Source: Elymus sibiricus (taxonomy: Eukaryota; Streptophyta; Magnoliopsida; Poales; Poaceae). Taken from it: 64,000 nucleotides of DNA. The stretch is taken from positions 147,168,001 to 147,232,000 of the forward strand of contig CM077670.1 of the NCBI GenBank assembly GCA_039707655.1, written 5' to 3'. Each line of letters opens with the position of its first letter. Position 1 is the first letter of the stretch. Position numbers and translations under genes: made by a program. Positions 46,243-57,797 of this stretch are shown in pieces. The notes under the pieces are model-generated. The model did no database searches, was not told the origin of the DNA, and saw only the letters and a program-made list of their open reading frames with translations.

Positions 46243-47125
46243 TGTCGGGCCATTGGGAACCGGGGTACCCCGGCCCATCTGCCTATGGCCCAGGAACGAT
46301 GCCTGGCGAAGGCCCAAGACGCGGCCCATCTAAAGGCACCGTGAAGCGAAGACATCTCCCGAGGAGCCGGCCTCCTAAGGACCCCTCCTCAAGGCTCAGG
46401 CCACCAAGATTTAGCCGCAGGAGCGATCGAGACCTCGCGAGGTTTTGTCGCAAGGCTACCTCCCGAGGCGGCCGCCGAGGCCATCCGAGCCTGATGTCGG
46501 CTGCGCGGTCCTGTGCCCACCACGTGCGTGATTCACATGGCGATGAACAAAGGCAGAGGCCATGCCAGCGGGCGTGGATAGAGAAGCTTTCCTCTTTGGT
46601 GCTAAAGGGGCAGCCCCAGCTGCCCATCCCCAAAGCAAGTCCCAAGGACTGCCCGTTTGGTGATAGAAGACCGAGACAACAAGGGGCGCAGGGCGGAGGT
46701 CATCACCGAGCCCACTGGCGCGTCATAGATCAACTTTTGCAGGCGAAGACCGCCTTTAGTCAGGATAGACTGAGCGCCTGTCCCCTTTCAAAACCCGCCA
46801 AGTGTGGCAACCCTTCCCGCCTAAGTTTTGGGTGAAGAGGACGTGGGCGGCTATAAAAGGGGCAGAGATGCCATTGTAGAGGGGATCGGATCCTCTGCTT
46901 CCTACCTTCTACGCGAGAACATCTTCTTGCCAGAGCAGTCCCAACCACAAGCAGGAGTAGGGTTTTACACTGCAAGGTGGCCCGAACCTGGGTAACCGTC
47001 GTGTCCCCTGTCGTGCTCCCTCGTAGTGCTCTCGTCGTAGCCTCGCCGTGGTCACCTTTGGTCGGAAAGAACCAGCTTGCCCCAAGTGTTCGAACCCTTA
47101 GATCCTCGGAGTCCCGGCTCTGACA
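46243..47125 (+). repeat. Gypsy 5' LTR
   Basis: It runs from TGTCGGGCCATTGGG to GGCTCTGACA. A TATA box is at 46852, and CCGAACCTGGGTAA lies downstream near 46984. Confidence 0.85.
46852..46859 (+). promoter_or_regulatory. Gypsy LTR TATA box
   Basis: TATAAAAG in GCGGCTATAAAAGGGGCAG, a strong core promoter candidate about 610 bp into the LTR. Confidence 0.7.
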
Positions 47126-47126
47126 T

Positions 47127-47146
47127 ATGGCGCGCCAGGTAGGGGG
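47127..47146 (+). other. Gypsy primer-binding region
   Basis: TGGCGCGCCAGGTAGGGGG starts 2-3 bp after the LTR end. The degenerate version at 10990 occupies the same position. The priming tRNA is not identified. Confidence 0.6.
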
Positions 47147-47178
47147 TCTGCACCAGTTCTTTCCACCTCCTCGCCGCC

Positions 47179-50100
47179 ATGGCCGACGCTCGCCGTGAGC
47201 GCTACGCGCGCCGAGCTGTTGGGTGGCCCAGACGGAGCCCATCACCCGCGATGACCGTCGACGCCGCGCCGCTGGCGCTGCTACCGACCCTGCTGCGAGG
47301 GAACAGCAGGCCTCTTTCCTCCATCCATCCGTGCAGGCAGATGGCCACACCGCTACGGCCTCGTTGCTCGCTCGCCGAGACACGCCGGCCACGCAGGACA
47401 CGCTGCTCATGGCGCGCGAGCTCCTGCGCTACCGCCCCACTGACGCCGGCTACGACGCCTGGCTCGGCCGCATCACCGAGCTCGTCAACGCCACAGTAGA
47501 CGCCACGGTGCCCTCTCACTCGCTCCATCCTACGCCGTCTCACGCCGGGGACGTGGCGCATGATGCGCCCCCTCCGCCTCCTCTGCACGGCGAAGACGCC
47601 CGGCGCCATCGAGCTCGCGAGGGCGCGAGCCATCCTGCGATGCGTCCTCTCCGGACCACGGCGAGCCCAGCTGCCAGATTGTCCGACGCGCGCCTCCTAA
47701 CGCGTGCGTGCTCCTCGAGCAGCAGTGCCAAGACAGGACCATCCAAGAAGTCGTGGTGGCCGGTCGCCAAAACCGTGCCGCCCTCGCCGGCGGCATCCCC
47801 TCCAGCTGCGTGGGCTGCCGCGCCTTCACCCGCGACCTGCGCCATGTGGTATGGCCCACCAAGTTCAAGCCGGACCTGCCTCCGTGCTATGACGGCACCC
47901 CCAACCCCGCAGAGTTCCTGCAGCTTTATGCCTGAGCATCGAGGCAGCGAACGGCGACGACAAGGTCATGGCGAACTGGTTCCCCATGGCCCTCAAGGAT
48001 GGCCCGCGCTCCTGGCTCATGAACCTCCCCGAGGCGTCCATTTCTTTGTGGGGTGAGCTCTACCAGCAATTCGTCGGCAACTTCAAGGGCATGCAAGAGC
48101 GCTCCCTCATGCTCAAGGACCTGCGCGCTGTGCGCCAGCGCCCCGACGAGACCCTCCGCAAGTACATCCAGCGCTTCAGCCAAGTGCGCAACAAGATTCC
48201 ATGCGCCTTCGAGGCCGCCATCGTCTCCGCGTTCTCCAACGGCGTCACGGACGTCCGGATGCGCGAGAAGCTCGCTATCAACGACGAGTTCGATTCCATG
48301 CTCGAGCTGTTCGACCTTGCTGACAAGTGCGCCAAGGCCGAGGAAGGCCGGCTCTTCGTCCACAATGACCCCGACGCAGCGCCGGACACCACCAAGGCCA
48401 AGAGCAAGGATACCAAGCGCAAGGGCCCTGCCGTGCTCACGGCGGAGCCCGAGAAGAAGCGCGGTCGGGAGCGTGACGAGCCCAAGAGAGATAACCACCC
48501 TCTCTGCGCCTACCACAACTCGCACTCCCACAACACTAAGGACTGCCATGAGCTCAAGCTGCTTCGCGACGAGCGCCTTGGCCGCCGCGGCGACCGCAGC
48601 GACCGCGACACCGGCCGCGGAGGAGGCCGTAACGGCGGCTGCTGGGGAGACCACAACAACAACGGCAACTTCCGCCAGGGCTGGCGCGACCAGCCTCGTG
48701 AGGCCAACCCTCAGGCCAATGCTGCCCTTCCACCACTTCCGCTGCCACCACGATGGAATGATGGCAACTAGTCCGACCAAGACGCCGGGGGCTACCAAGA
48801 GCCTCGCGGAGTGCCTGCATCCAAGGCGGAGCTCAGGCTCCCACATCCAACCTCCACTTCAAGATGTTCTCTCGCGAGGTGAACGCTGCCCTCCCGAGGC
48901 CTGAAGCTTCTCGCCCCCTCAAGTGGTCCCAATATGCCAAAACCTTTGACTCCAACGATCACCCCAAGTCTTCAAGCACCGCGGGCACAGTCCCCATGCT
49001 GTGCACCCCCACCATCAGCAACGTCGCCGTCACCAAGACACTCATTGACGGAGATGCCGGCCTCACCATGATCTCCATCGATACCTTCGAGCAGGTCCAA
49101 GTGCCTTACGACCAGCGGATGCCGACCAGGCCCTTCTCCGGAGTGACTGATGGCTCCACCATCCCTTTGGGGCAAGTGCGCCTCTCCGTCACCTTCGGCA
49201 CCCGCAAGAACTACCATACTGAGCTCATCGACTTCGACGTGGCACACATCGGCCTACTGTACAACACCATCCAGGGCTACCCAGCTCTCGCCAAGTTCAT
49301 GGCGGCAACCCACCACGCCTACAACGTCCTCAAGATGCCCGGCTGCAGCGGTGTCATCACCGTCTGCTGCGACGAGAAGGATGCAGCCCGCTCCCTTGAG
49401 AGCGCCTACAAGGCCGTCGCCACCTCCTACCGACGAGGATGCCGTTGAGCCTCATGCGGCCGCACCCGCGAAGAAGAAGCAGCTGTTCTCTCAGGACCGT
49501 GCCGAGACGAAGAAGGTGTCGGTGGACGGCAGCAGCTTAGGCCCTGCCTTCACCACTGGCACTGCCCTCTCTCCTGCATAGGAAGACGCGCTCGTCACCT
49601 TCCTTCAGGCAAATTCGGATGTGTTCGCCAGGACGGCATCTGATTTGTCCAGTGTGCCGAGGGAGGTGATCGAGCACCACTTAGCGGTGTGCCCCAACGC
49701 ACGCCCCGTAAAATAGAAGCTACAGTGCCAGGCGCCAGAGAAGCAAGATTTCATCGTCAAGGAAGTTCAGAAGCTCCAAGAAGCTGGAGTCATCCGTGAA
49801 GGGCTCGCCCTGAATGGCTCGCCAACCCTGTTGTGATGCCCAAGAAGGGCGGCAAGGAGCGCATGTGCGTCGACTTCACGAGCCTCAACAAGTTCTGCCC
49901 TCAAGACCCCTTTCCGCTGCCCCGCATCGACCAGATCGTGGACTCCACCGCCGGGTGCGAGTTGCTATGCTTCCTAGATGCCTTCTCAGGCTACCACCAG
50001 ATCAAGATGGCGGCTGAAGATGTGGAGAAAACGGCCTTCATCACCCCCTGCGGCATATTCTGCTACATCTGCATGCCCTTCGGCCTCAGGAGCGCCGGAG

Positions 50101-52997
50101 CCACCTTCCAGAGGCTGATGCGCATCGCCTTCTGGCCCTAGATGGGAAGAAACGTTGAGGCCTACGTCGATGACATCGTCGTCAAGACCTGCGAGGCCTG
50201 GTCCCTCCCCGCGGACCTCAAGGAGACATTCGACAACCTGCGCAAGGTCAACCTCAAGCTCAACCCAGACAAGTTTGTCTTCGGAGTCCCCTCCGGCAAG
50301 CTGCTTGGCTTCCTGGTCTCCCACCGTGGCATCGAGGCCAACCCCGAGAAGATCAAGGCCATTGAGAGCATGCACCCTCCCTAGAGCCTCAAGGAGATGC
50401 AGTGCCTGGCGGGATGCATGGGCTCGCTCGGGCGATTCATCTCTAAGTTCAGCAAGCGAGCCCTACCGTTCTTCAAGCTCATGAAAAGATCCGGTCCCTT
50501 CAAGTGGACTCCCGAAGCCGAAGCTGCCTTCGAAGACCTTAAGATGTACCTCACGAGCCCGCCCATCATGGTCACGCCACGCTCTCGCTCCTATACTTGG
50601 CGGCTACTCCCTAGATGGCCAGCGCGGCTCTGGTGGCAGTTCAAGAAGAGCGCATCCCCACGCAAAAGAGGCCTGCCATGCCACCGACTCCTGAGGCCTC
50701 ACCTTTGCCTGCCGAGGCCCTGCCTCGCGAGACCTCCAGTGAGCCGCCTCCCAAGCCTCCCGAGCCTCATGAGCCCCTCGGGCCACCTGAAGACCAAGCT
50801 ACTGCAACAACTACCCGCCTCGTCGAGCACCCTGTATACTTCGTCAGCACGGTGCTGCAAGATGCACGCGAGCATTACCCCATGTAGCAGAAGCTCATCC
50901 TTGCACTCCTCCTCACCTCTAGGAAGCTGCGCCACTACTTCCAAGGCCATCCCATCAAGGTGATCTCATCTTACCCCTTGGAGCAAGTCCTGCGCAGCCC
51001 CAACGCCGCTGGCCGCGTCGCCGACTGGAACATCAAGCTACAAGCCTTCGAGCTGGAATTCTGCAACACAAGGGTGATCAAGGGCGCAGCCCTGGACGAC
51101 TTCGTGGCAGAATGGACGAACCAGCCCCAGGAGGAGCCTCGCGAGACTGAGTCCCTCTTGCCTGGGAATGAGGCACCTGGCGGATGGACTATGCACTTCG
51201 ATGGCGCCTTCTCCCAGCAGGGCGCATGAGCTGGCGTCATGCTCACCTCGCCAATAGGAGACAAGCTCCGCTACGCCGTCCAACTCTGCTTCAAGCATGA
51301 CGACAAGGTCTCCAACAACATCACGGAGTATGAGGGCCTCATCGCCGAACTCAAGGCTTCCTCTGCTCTAGGCATCAAATGCCTCACCATCAAGGGCGAT
51401 TCGCTGCTCCTCGTCAACTTCTCCAACAAAAGCTACAAGCCCAAGGACGAGCACATGGCCGCCTACTTAGAAGAGGTACATAAACTCGGGAAGCATTTCC
51501 TTAGCCTGGAGCTGCAGCACGTTCCTCGCGGCGGCAACAAGGAGGCCGACGACATCGCCAAGCGAGCATCTCGCCGCGAGCCCCAGAGCCCTGGCATCTT
51601 CGAGGAAAGGCTCCTCAAGCCATCAGCCACACCGCCAGCCGCGAGCACCATGCTGCTTCACGAGGAACTCCCGCCCGCACCACCCATGGGTGCACCAGAC
51701 TGTGGCCCAGCCTCAGGAGCCCGCCTGCTGCTGGCGCTTGAACCCCAAGCGGACAGCTGGGCCACGGAGTTCAAGGCCTACTTGCTTCACGGCACCCTTC
51801 CAGAGAAGGACTCAGAAGCAGAGCGCGTGGCTCGCCAGGCCACCGCTTACTGCTTGCAAGATGGTGAGCTGTACCGCAGGCGCCCCAATGGTGTCTCGCT
51901 GCGGTGCATCTCTGAAGAACAAGGGCGCGAGCTGCTCACCGACATCCATGGAGGAGACTGCGGCAACCACTGCTCGTCGCGCACCCTTGCCGGCAAAGGT
52001 GTTCCGCAGCTGCTTCTACTGGCCCACCGCGCTCCACGACGCCACCGAGCTGGTCCAATCTTGTGAAGCTTGTCAATTCCACGCCAAGCAAATCCACCAG
52101 CCGGTGCAAGGCCTGCAGACGATTCCCCTCTCATGGCCCTTCGCGGTCTGGGGGCTGGATATCTTGGGGCCCTTCCCTCGCACAGCTGGCGGTTACCGCT
52201 ACCTCTATGTCGCCATCGACAAGTTCACCAAATGGGCGGAGGTCGAGCACGTGCACACCATCCTAGCAGGCTCTGCCGTCAAGTTCATCAAGGGCCTCAT
52301 GAGCCGCTTCGGCGTCCCCTCCCGCATCATCACTGACAACGGCTCCCAGTTCACAAGCGGCCTCTTCAAGTCATACCGCGCCAGCCTCGGCACGCAGATC
52401 TGCTAGGCCTCTGTGGCGCACCCACAAAGCAACGTCCAGGCCAAGCGTGCGAACACTGAGGTCCTCAAGGGCCTCAAGACAAGAAGCTTCAAGAAGAAGC
52501 TCGAAGCCTACGGCAAGGGTTGGCTTGACGAGCTGCAGTCTGTCGTGTGGTCCATCCGCACAACGGCAGCCAAGCCTACAGGCGAGACTCCCTTCTTCCA
52601 TGTCTACAGAGCCAAAGCAGTCCTCCCCTCTGAGCTCAAGCACGGCTCTCTGCGTGTCCTTGCCTTCAACGAGGCTCGTCAGGACGGCTCGCGAGAGGCC
52701 GACCTGCTGCTCCTCGAGGAAGCCCATCGCCAGGCCGCTCTTTGTGCCGCTAGATACCAGCAGGATTTGCGTCGCTATCATAGCCACAACATACGCCCAC
52801 GCACCCTCAAAGTCGGCGATCTTGTCCTGAGAAGGATCCTCTCCAAAGAGGGACTCCACAAGCTCTCACCCATGTGGGAAGGCCCTTTCAGGGTTGCTCA
52901 TGTCTCCAGGCCCGACGCCGCCCGGCTGGAGACGGAGGACGGAGTTCCTATGCCTAACACCTGGAACATCCAACACCTCCGCAAGTTCTACTCATAA
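47179..52997 (+). pseudogene. Gypsy gag-pol polyprotein, broken by stops and frameshifts
   Basis: All retroelement domains are present in order. The gag N-terminus spans 47179-47935 with frameshifts. The gag core (47968-48771) has a zinc-knuckle-like CX2HX4HX4C at 48505-48546 (CAYHNSHSHNTKDC). Protease is at 48864-49448 (active-site segment LIDGDAGL). Reverse transcriptase (about 49600-50400) carries the YVDD catalytic motif at 50163-50174. RNase H lies at about 51150-51560 (HFDGAF and NITEYEG segments). Integrase runs from about 51840 to 52600, with a zinc-binding part (CEACQFHAK) and the first two acidic catalytic residues in GLDILGPF and TDNGSQF. The third position falls in VQAKRAN, where a Lys occupies the expected Glu site. 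In-frame stops lie at 49579, 49714, 50139, 50382, 50885, 51227 and 52404, and frameshifts near 47935, 49803, 50585 and 52000. The product cannot be functional. Confidence 0.93.
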
Positions 52998-53688
52998 CCC
53001 TCACGCGTACGAATGAAGTGGGGCTGTACACACCCCGGAGCCTCTTATTGCGTTTGCCTGATGGGCCCGCGAGAGCTCCCACCCACATCTCAGTGGAAGC
53101 CCCATGCTCCACGCTGGCGGAACGATCGAACTGCGATCATGCCCACGCCTAGTGGAAGCCCCATGCTCTGCGCTGGCGGAACAATCACCTGAGGGCGCCC
53201 CACGGGCTGCACCAACCTCACGCTGATCCGTGCTGAACATGGCAGTCACATCTCTTTTTGGTTGTGTAATGAACTTATTACTATATTTCAGTAAATCTCT
53301 ATTTCCTAAGATATCTTATGTGTTGCTAAGTTGCTTGCCTCAGGAGCTGTGCACCCTCACGACCTTCCTCCTACGCATCTTGCGAGTGGGGGTTAGACAC
53401 GGTGCCAGTGCTCGGGTCAGTCCCAGCAGCGCTACAAAAACCCAAGTGATCGAGCTCTGGCTTGCGGTCCTGCTCCCGTGCAAGCCACCTCACCAAGGTC
53501 CTTGGTGTCTTGTCTCCTCGCGTGATACCCATGAGCAAGCTAGCAAGCGCACACCGCTCCCCCCATTTTATGAAATTGATGTAAAGTTATCACAGGAACA
53601 AGGCACTCAAAGGCCTCGCGAGCGTTGCCTCACGAGGCGACTCACGACAAGACGCCTCCGCAGGCCTCAGGGAGCCTCACGAGTGTGA
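52998..53688 (+). other. Gypsy 3' untranslated region with a small tandem duplication
   Basis: There is no ORF of note. A unit of about 65 bp containing AGTGGAAGCCCCATGCTC and GCGCTGGCGGAAC-type sequence occurs twice (about 53090-53154 and 53155-53200). The segment ends at the LARD2 insertion. Confidence 0.6.
53684..53688 (+). repeat. Left candidate target duplication of LARD2
   Basis: ACGAG precedes the LTR start. The right copy is outside the window. Confidence 0.4.
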
Positions 53689-56600
53689 CAGCCCAAGACC
53701 GAGACCTCCACTATTTTATATTATGTCCATGCTTGGATGCTATGTTGTTGTTGTTGTTGTGGCTCCATGTTATTGTTTTACTTGCATCATGCATCATGGT
53801 CATCATTCTTTGTTGTTTGCATACTTAATTTTCGTGTTGTGCTCTTGTGTGAACTCCTTCTCCTCATCTTATTTTCCATTGCATCTTGTTCATATCCATT
53901 TAAACCATCATCAAGTGCACGACCCCCATCACTAGCTTCTCGCTTTCAATTTCTCCCATTTATTGCAAGTGACATTTTTCTGTCCCGGATAAATGTTCAC
54001 TATGTTCCTAAAACTCCTAAACCATGCCAAGATCCTCTCTTCCAAATTTCAGACCATTGGGAATTATTTTGGTCAGATTCAAAATTCATGCAAGTTTGAA
54101 TTAAATTCAAACTTGTCTAAATTTTCTATCTTTAAAATTACCAAACCCAATTTTATTAAATTGGGCATGATTCCAGGTTTCCAGATATATTTTTGTCTCT
54201 CCCGAATTCCCCTTCTAACTCCCTGTGCATTTCTCGTTGTGGTTCTGCTTTATTTGAATGGAAAAAGGAAATGCAAGGGGAGAGAGAGAGAGAGGAAGCC
54301 TAGTCGCATGCAGCCTCCAGCCGGCCCAACCTCCCCTAAGCCCAGCCGGCGCCCTTAACCCTAACCGCTCGATCCCTCACCCTCCTCTCGATCCCCCACT
54401 CCGCCGCCAGCCACTCGTCCCGATCGGGATCCTCCTCGATCCCCTCCTTCCTCCTGGCGCCGCCGCACACGCACACCCACATCGCCGCTGTCCTTGGCCC
54501 CGCAGGTCGCCGTGCTCGACCTCGGCTCCTGCGCCTCGCGCGGCACCCCGCACGCATGCTCGTCCCCGTCGCCGCTGCTGCCATTCCTGCATCACCCGAG
54601 CTCCCCTAGCCCCTCTACCGGCCATCTCCGCCTCCTGCTGTCGCCCTGCTCCCCTCGCTCAGGCAGGTCACCGCCGCCGCGCCACCTTGCCTGCTCCGCG
54701 TCCAAGCTGCTCTGCCGCGGTCACCTCTCCCTTCTCTTCGTTCCAGCGACCGTCGCCTCCTCCACCGCGAGTTGCTGCTGCTGTTCCCCACCACGCGCCT
54801 CGCCTCCTTTCGGTACTGTTGCAACTGGCTCCCCTGCTCGTCACCTGCCGTTACTCCTCCGCGTTCCGCTGACCCCCTGCATCCGCGTCCCTCGGGAGCC
54901 TTGCGCCAAGTCCACCACGGAGACGCCTCGAACAGGAGCATCATTGGGTCGCCAAGTACCACGACGCCTTTGGAAGACCCTCTGAACATCAAGTTCATCT
55001 GCCTCGGACGTGTACAGTGTTGTGGATCCATGGCCAAGTACCCTTCCGATTCATCAAGACCGGCAAGTTCGAAGACCGCAAGTACCACGAGGACCGACGC
55101 ATAGTACCACTTCATGTGCCATGTACAACTACGGTCGCTAGGACCGAAACCGCAAGTACCCCTCGGATCGCCAAGTTCAACTACCGCCGTCGTGAACCAC
55201 TACTTCCACTACCGCCGTCGCGAGAACGTCTACTTCCCTCGTTGGACTCGATCCACCCCGAAACGCATGCTTCGAAGGTATAACCCACGAGACGACGCCC
55301 GTGGATGAATGCATGTGTGTTGTATGAGATGCACCCTATGTTTGCATCGTGACCGGATTGACTCTTGCACATTCCTCTTTGCCATGCGACCGTCACGTGG
55401 GACACCCGGTATCCGGGATCACTCCCCGTTGCTCTTGCACGTTTCCATCACCCCCACTTGGTCCTACTTTGCACCGGTATCTCAACGAGTTATCGGAACC
55501 GGAATCTTGCTGTGGCACCATTTCCGTTATCGCCGCCGTGGCACCCATTTCTTTCCGCCATGGTGACAAATACTCCATATCATGATATATGCCTACATCT
55601 TCATAAAATTGCATATAACTTGACATGACATCCTCATACATGTTAAGAACACTTAAATTGTTGTTTGCATTAAAATTGCTAATTGACATGCTAAAATTAT
55701 TTATTTCATACCTAATTAACCGTAGCTCCGAATTAAATGAACATTATATGTAAATGGGGTAGAAAAATGTGTAGATTATCATGGTGCATTTTCTTCTGCT
55801 GTTTAACAACATTAAAATTGTGTTTTAGGCAGAACAGTACCAAATTCGAAAATTACATATGGGGATTTTCCGGAATTGTTGTTTGTGTTTCCGGCCTCAT
55901 TTAAACTTGCCTAGTTGTATGGATTGCTTATGCTTCATCTCTTGCCATGTTTAACAACATTTAATCTTGTCATGCATCATATTTGGTTGTGCATCATGCC
56001 ATGTTTATGCTTGTGTGTTTACCATGTTGTTTGCTTCTTTCCGGTTGTGCTTCTTCTCGATAGTTCCGGTTTCGTTGCGATTGTGAGGATTCGTTCGACT
56101 ACATTGGTTCGTCTTCTTCATGGACTCGTTCTTCTTCCGAGCGGGATTTCAGGCAAGATGATCATGACCTTGGATATCTCTACTATCTTTGCTTGCTAGT
56201 TGTCTCGATGCTATCGCTATGTCGTGCTTCCTACCACATATATGTCAGCCTCCCATATGCCATGATACAACCTCTAACCACCCTTACCCAGCAAACCGTT
56301 GTTTGGCTATGTTACTGCTTTGCTCAGCCCCTTTCTTATAGCGTTGCTAGTTGCAGGTGCAGTTGCATGTTGTTCCATGTTGGGACATGGATATGTTGGG
56401 ATATCACAATATCTCTTATTTAATTAATGCATCTATATACTTGGTATTGGGTGGAAGGCTCGGCCTTTTGCCTAGTGTTTTGTTCCACTCAAGCCGCCCT
56501 AGTTTCCGTAATGCTGGTGTTATGATCCATGTTTAGCGTTCCTAACATGCTTAGGGGAATGGGACCCTCTTGACAGTTCGCTTTGAATAACCACTTCCAG

Positions 56601-57781
56601 CAAGGCCCAACTTTGGTTTTAACATTTGCCAACATAATAATACTGAATCAATTAATTAATTTTGCATAGGGGGTCGCGTCCCCAGGGATTCTTAATTCAA
56701 CATAAAACAGGTGGGCCAGTGCTGATGGTGCTGGTCCGAAACTAGAGCACCGTGCGGGGCCGCCCCTTGGCAACTTGGGGTCTTTTGGTACGTGTACGCT
56801 TAGCTCATCCGGTTGTGGCCTGAGACGAGATACGCGCGGCTAGTATCAGGGTGTCGGCACGCCGGGAGGTCTTGCTGGAATTGTGTTACCATTGTCGAAA
56901 TGTCTTGTGCACCGGGATTCCGAGGATACTTTGGGCTATCTCGAGGTTGAGGTATTTCCACCGCAGCTTGTGTAGGCTTATGATGGGCCAGGTTGGAACA
57001 CCCCTGCAAGGTTAAATCTTACGCGAAGCCATGCCCGCGGTTATGTGGCGCTTGGATATTTATAACCTCCGGTTGTAGAGAACTTGACACTAAATCCTAA
57101 TTAAAATACACCAACCGTGTGCGTAACCGTGACTGTGTCTTTTCGAGAAAGTTCGAGAAGAGAACACGGTGGGGTTATGTTTGACTCGTAAGTAGGTGTT
57201 CAGGATCACTTAGTGATCATTTGTAGTTTGCGACCGTTTTGCGTTGATGCTCTTCTTATTCTTGTACTCGTAAGTTAGCCACCATATATTGCTTAGTGCT
57301 TGCCGCAACCTCACCACCTTACCCTTCCATACCCATTTAAGCTTTGATAGTCTTGCTACCCTTGGTTATGGGATTGCTGAGTCCTCGTGGCTCACAGATT
57401 ACTACAACAATAGTTGCAGGTACAGGTAATGCGATGTCTTGACGTGAGAGCGATGCTTGTTTGCTGTTGGAGTTCTTCTTCTGCTTCTTCTTCTTCGTCG
57501 ATCTGGGGATAGGTTCCTGGTCGGCAGCCTGGGCTAGTAGGGTGGATGTCATTCTTCTTTTCGTTTGATTTCATCCGTAGTCGGATGCTGCCCTTCTGTA
57601 TGATGTTTGTTATGTATTGATTTATTCATGTGATGATTGTAAGTATTTGTTTGTATCCGCATCTATTATGTATGTGGTACGATGTAATGATATCCACCTT
57701 GCAAGCGTCTCCAATATGTGTTTCTACTCTTGGTGGGGCCTCCGAGTTCCTCGAGAATAGGATCGCATATTGGACATTACA
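53689..57781 (+). repeat. LARD2 5' LTR
   Basis: AT-rich U3 starts with a GTT microsatellite (53744-53761). A GC-rich island (about 54290-54960) follows, then a long AT-richer part with block A (57000-57050, CCCCTGCAAGGTTAAATC) and block B (57376-57420, ending AATAGTTGCAGG). ORFs in the GC island, although the same length in both LTRs, are low-complexity and not called. Confidence 0.9.
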
Positions 57782-57784
57782 AGT

Positions 57785-57797
57785 TGGTATCAGAGCC
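57785..57797 (+). other. LARD2 primer-binding site (tRNA-Met type)
   Basis: TGGTATCAGAGCC begins 3 bp after the 5' LTR and is identical to the LARD1 site. Confidence 0.92.

Larger units (their letters stand above)
46243..53688 (+). mobile_element. Ty3/gypsy retrotransposon with full but broken gag-pol (3' end not in window)
   Basis: It has an 883-bp 5' LTR (46243-47125), a primer region (TGGCGCGCCAGGTAGGGGG), gag-pol (47179-52997) and about 0.7 kb of 3' untranslated sequence, where LARD2 has inserted at 53689. The 3' LTR must lie beyond 64000. Order within pol is protease, reverse transcriptase, RNase H, integrase, the Ty3/gypsy order. It is much more GC-rich than the surrounding elements. 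Confidence 0.9.

Noticed and set aside
46299..46835. 178-codon + frame and 120-codon - frame in the gypsy 5' LTR
   Set aside because: They lie upstream of the TATA box in U3, are GC-driven open frames on both strands, and have no recognisable motif.
16331..57050. Block A as a Pol III B-box (TTCGAAT)
   Set aside because: The match to the B-box consensus fails at its first and last positions in all copies, and no A-box is placed correctly.
17166..57797. tRNA-like TGGTATCAGAGCC strings
   Set aside because: They are primer-binding sites complementary to a tRNA 3' end at LTR junctions; no cloverleaf surrounds them.
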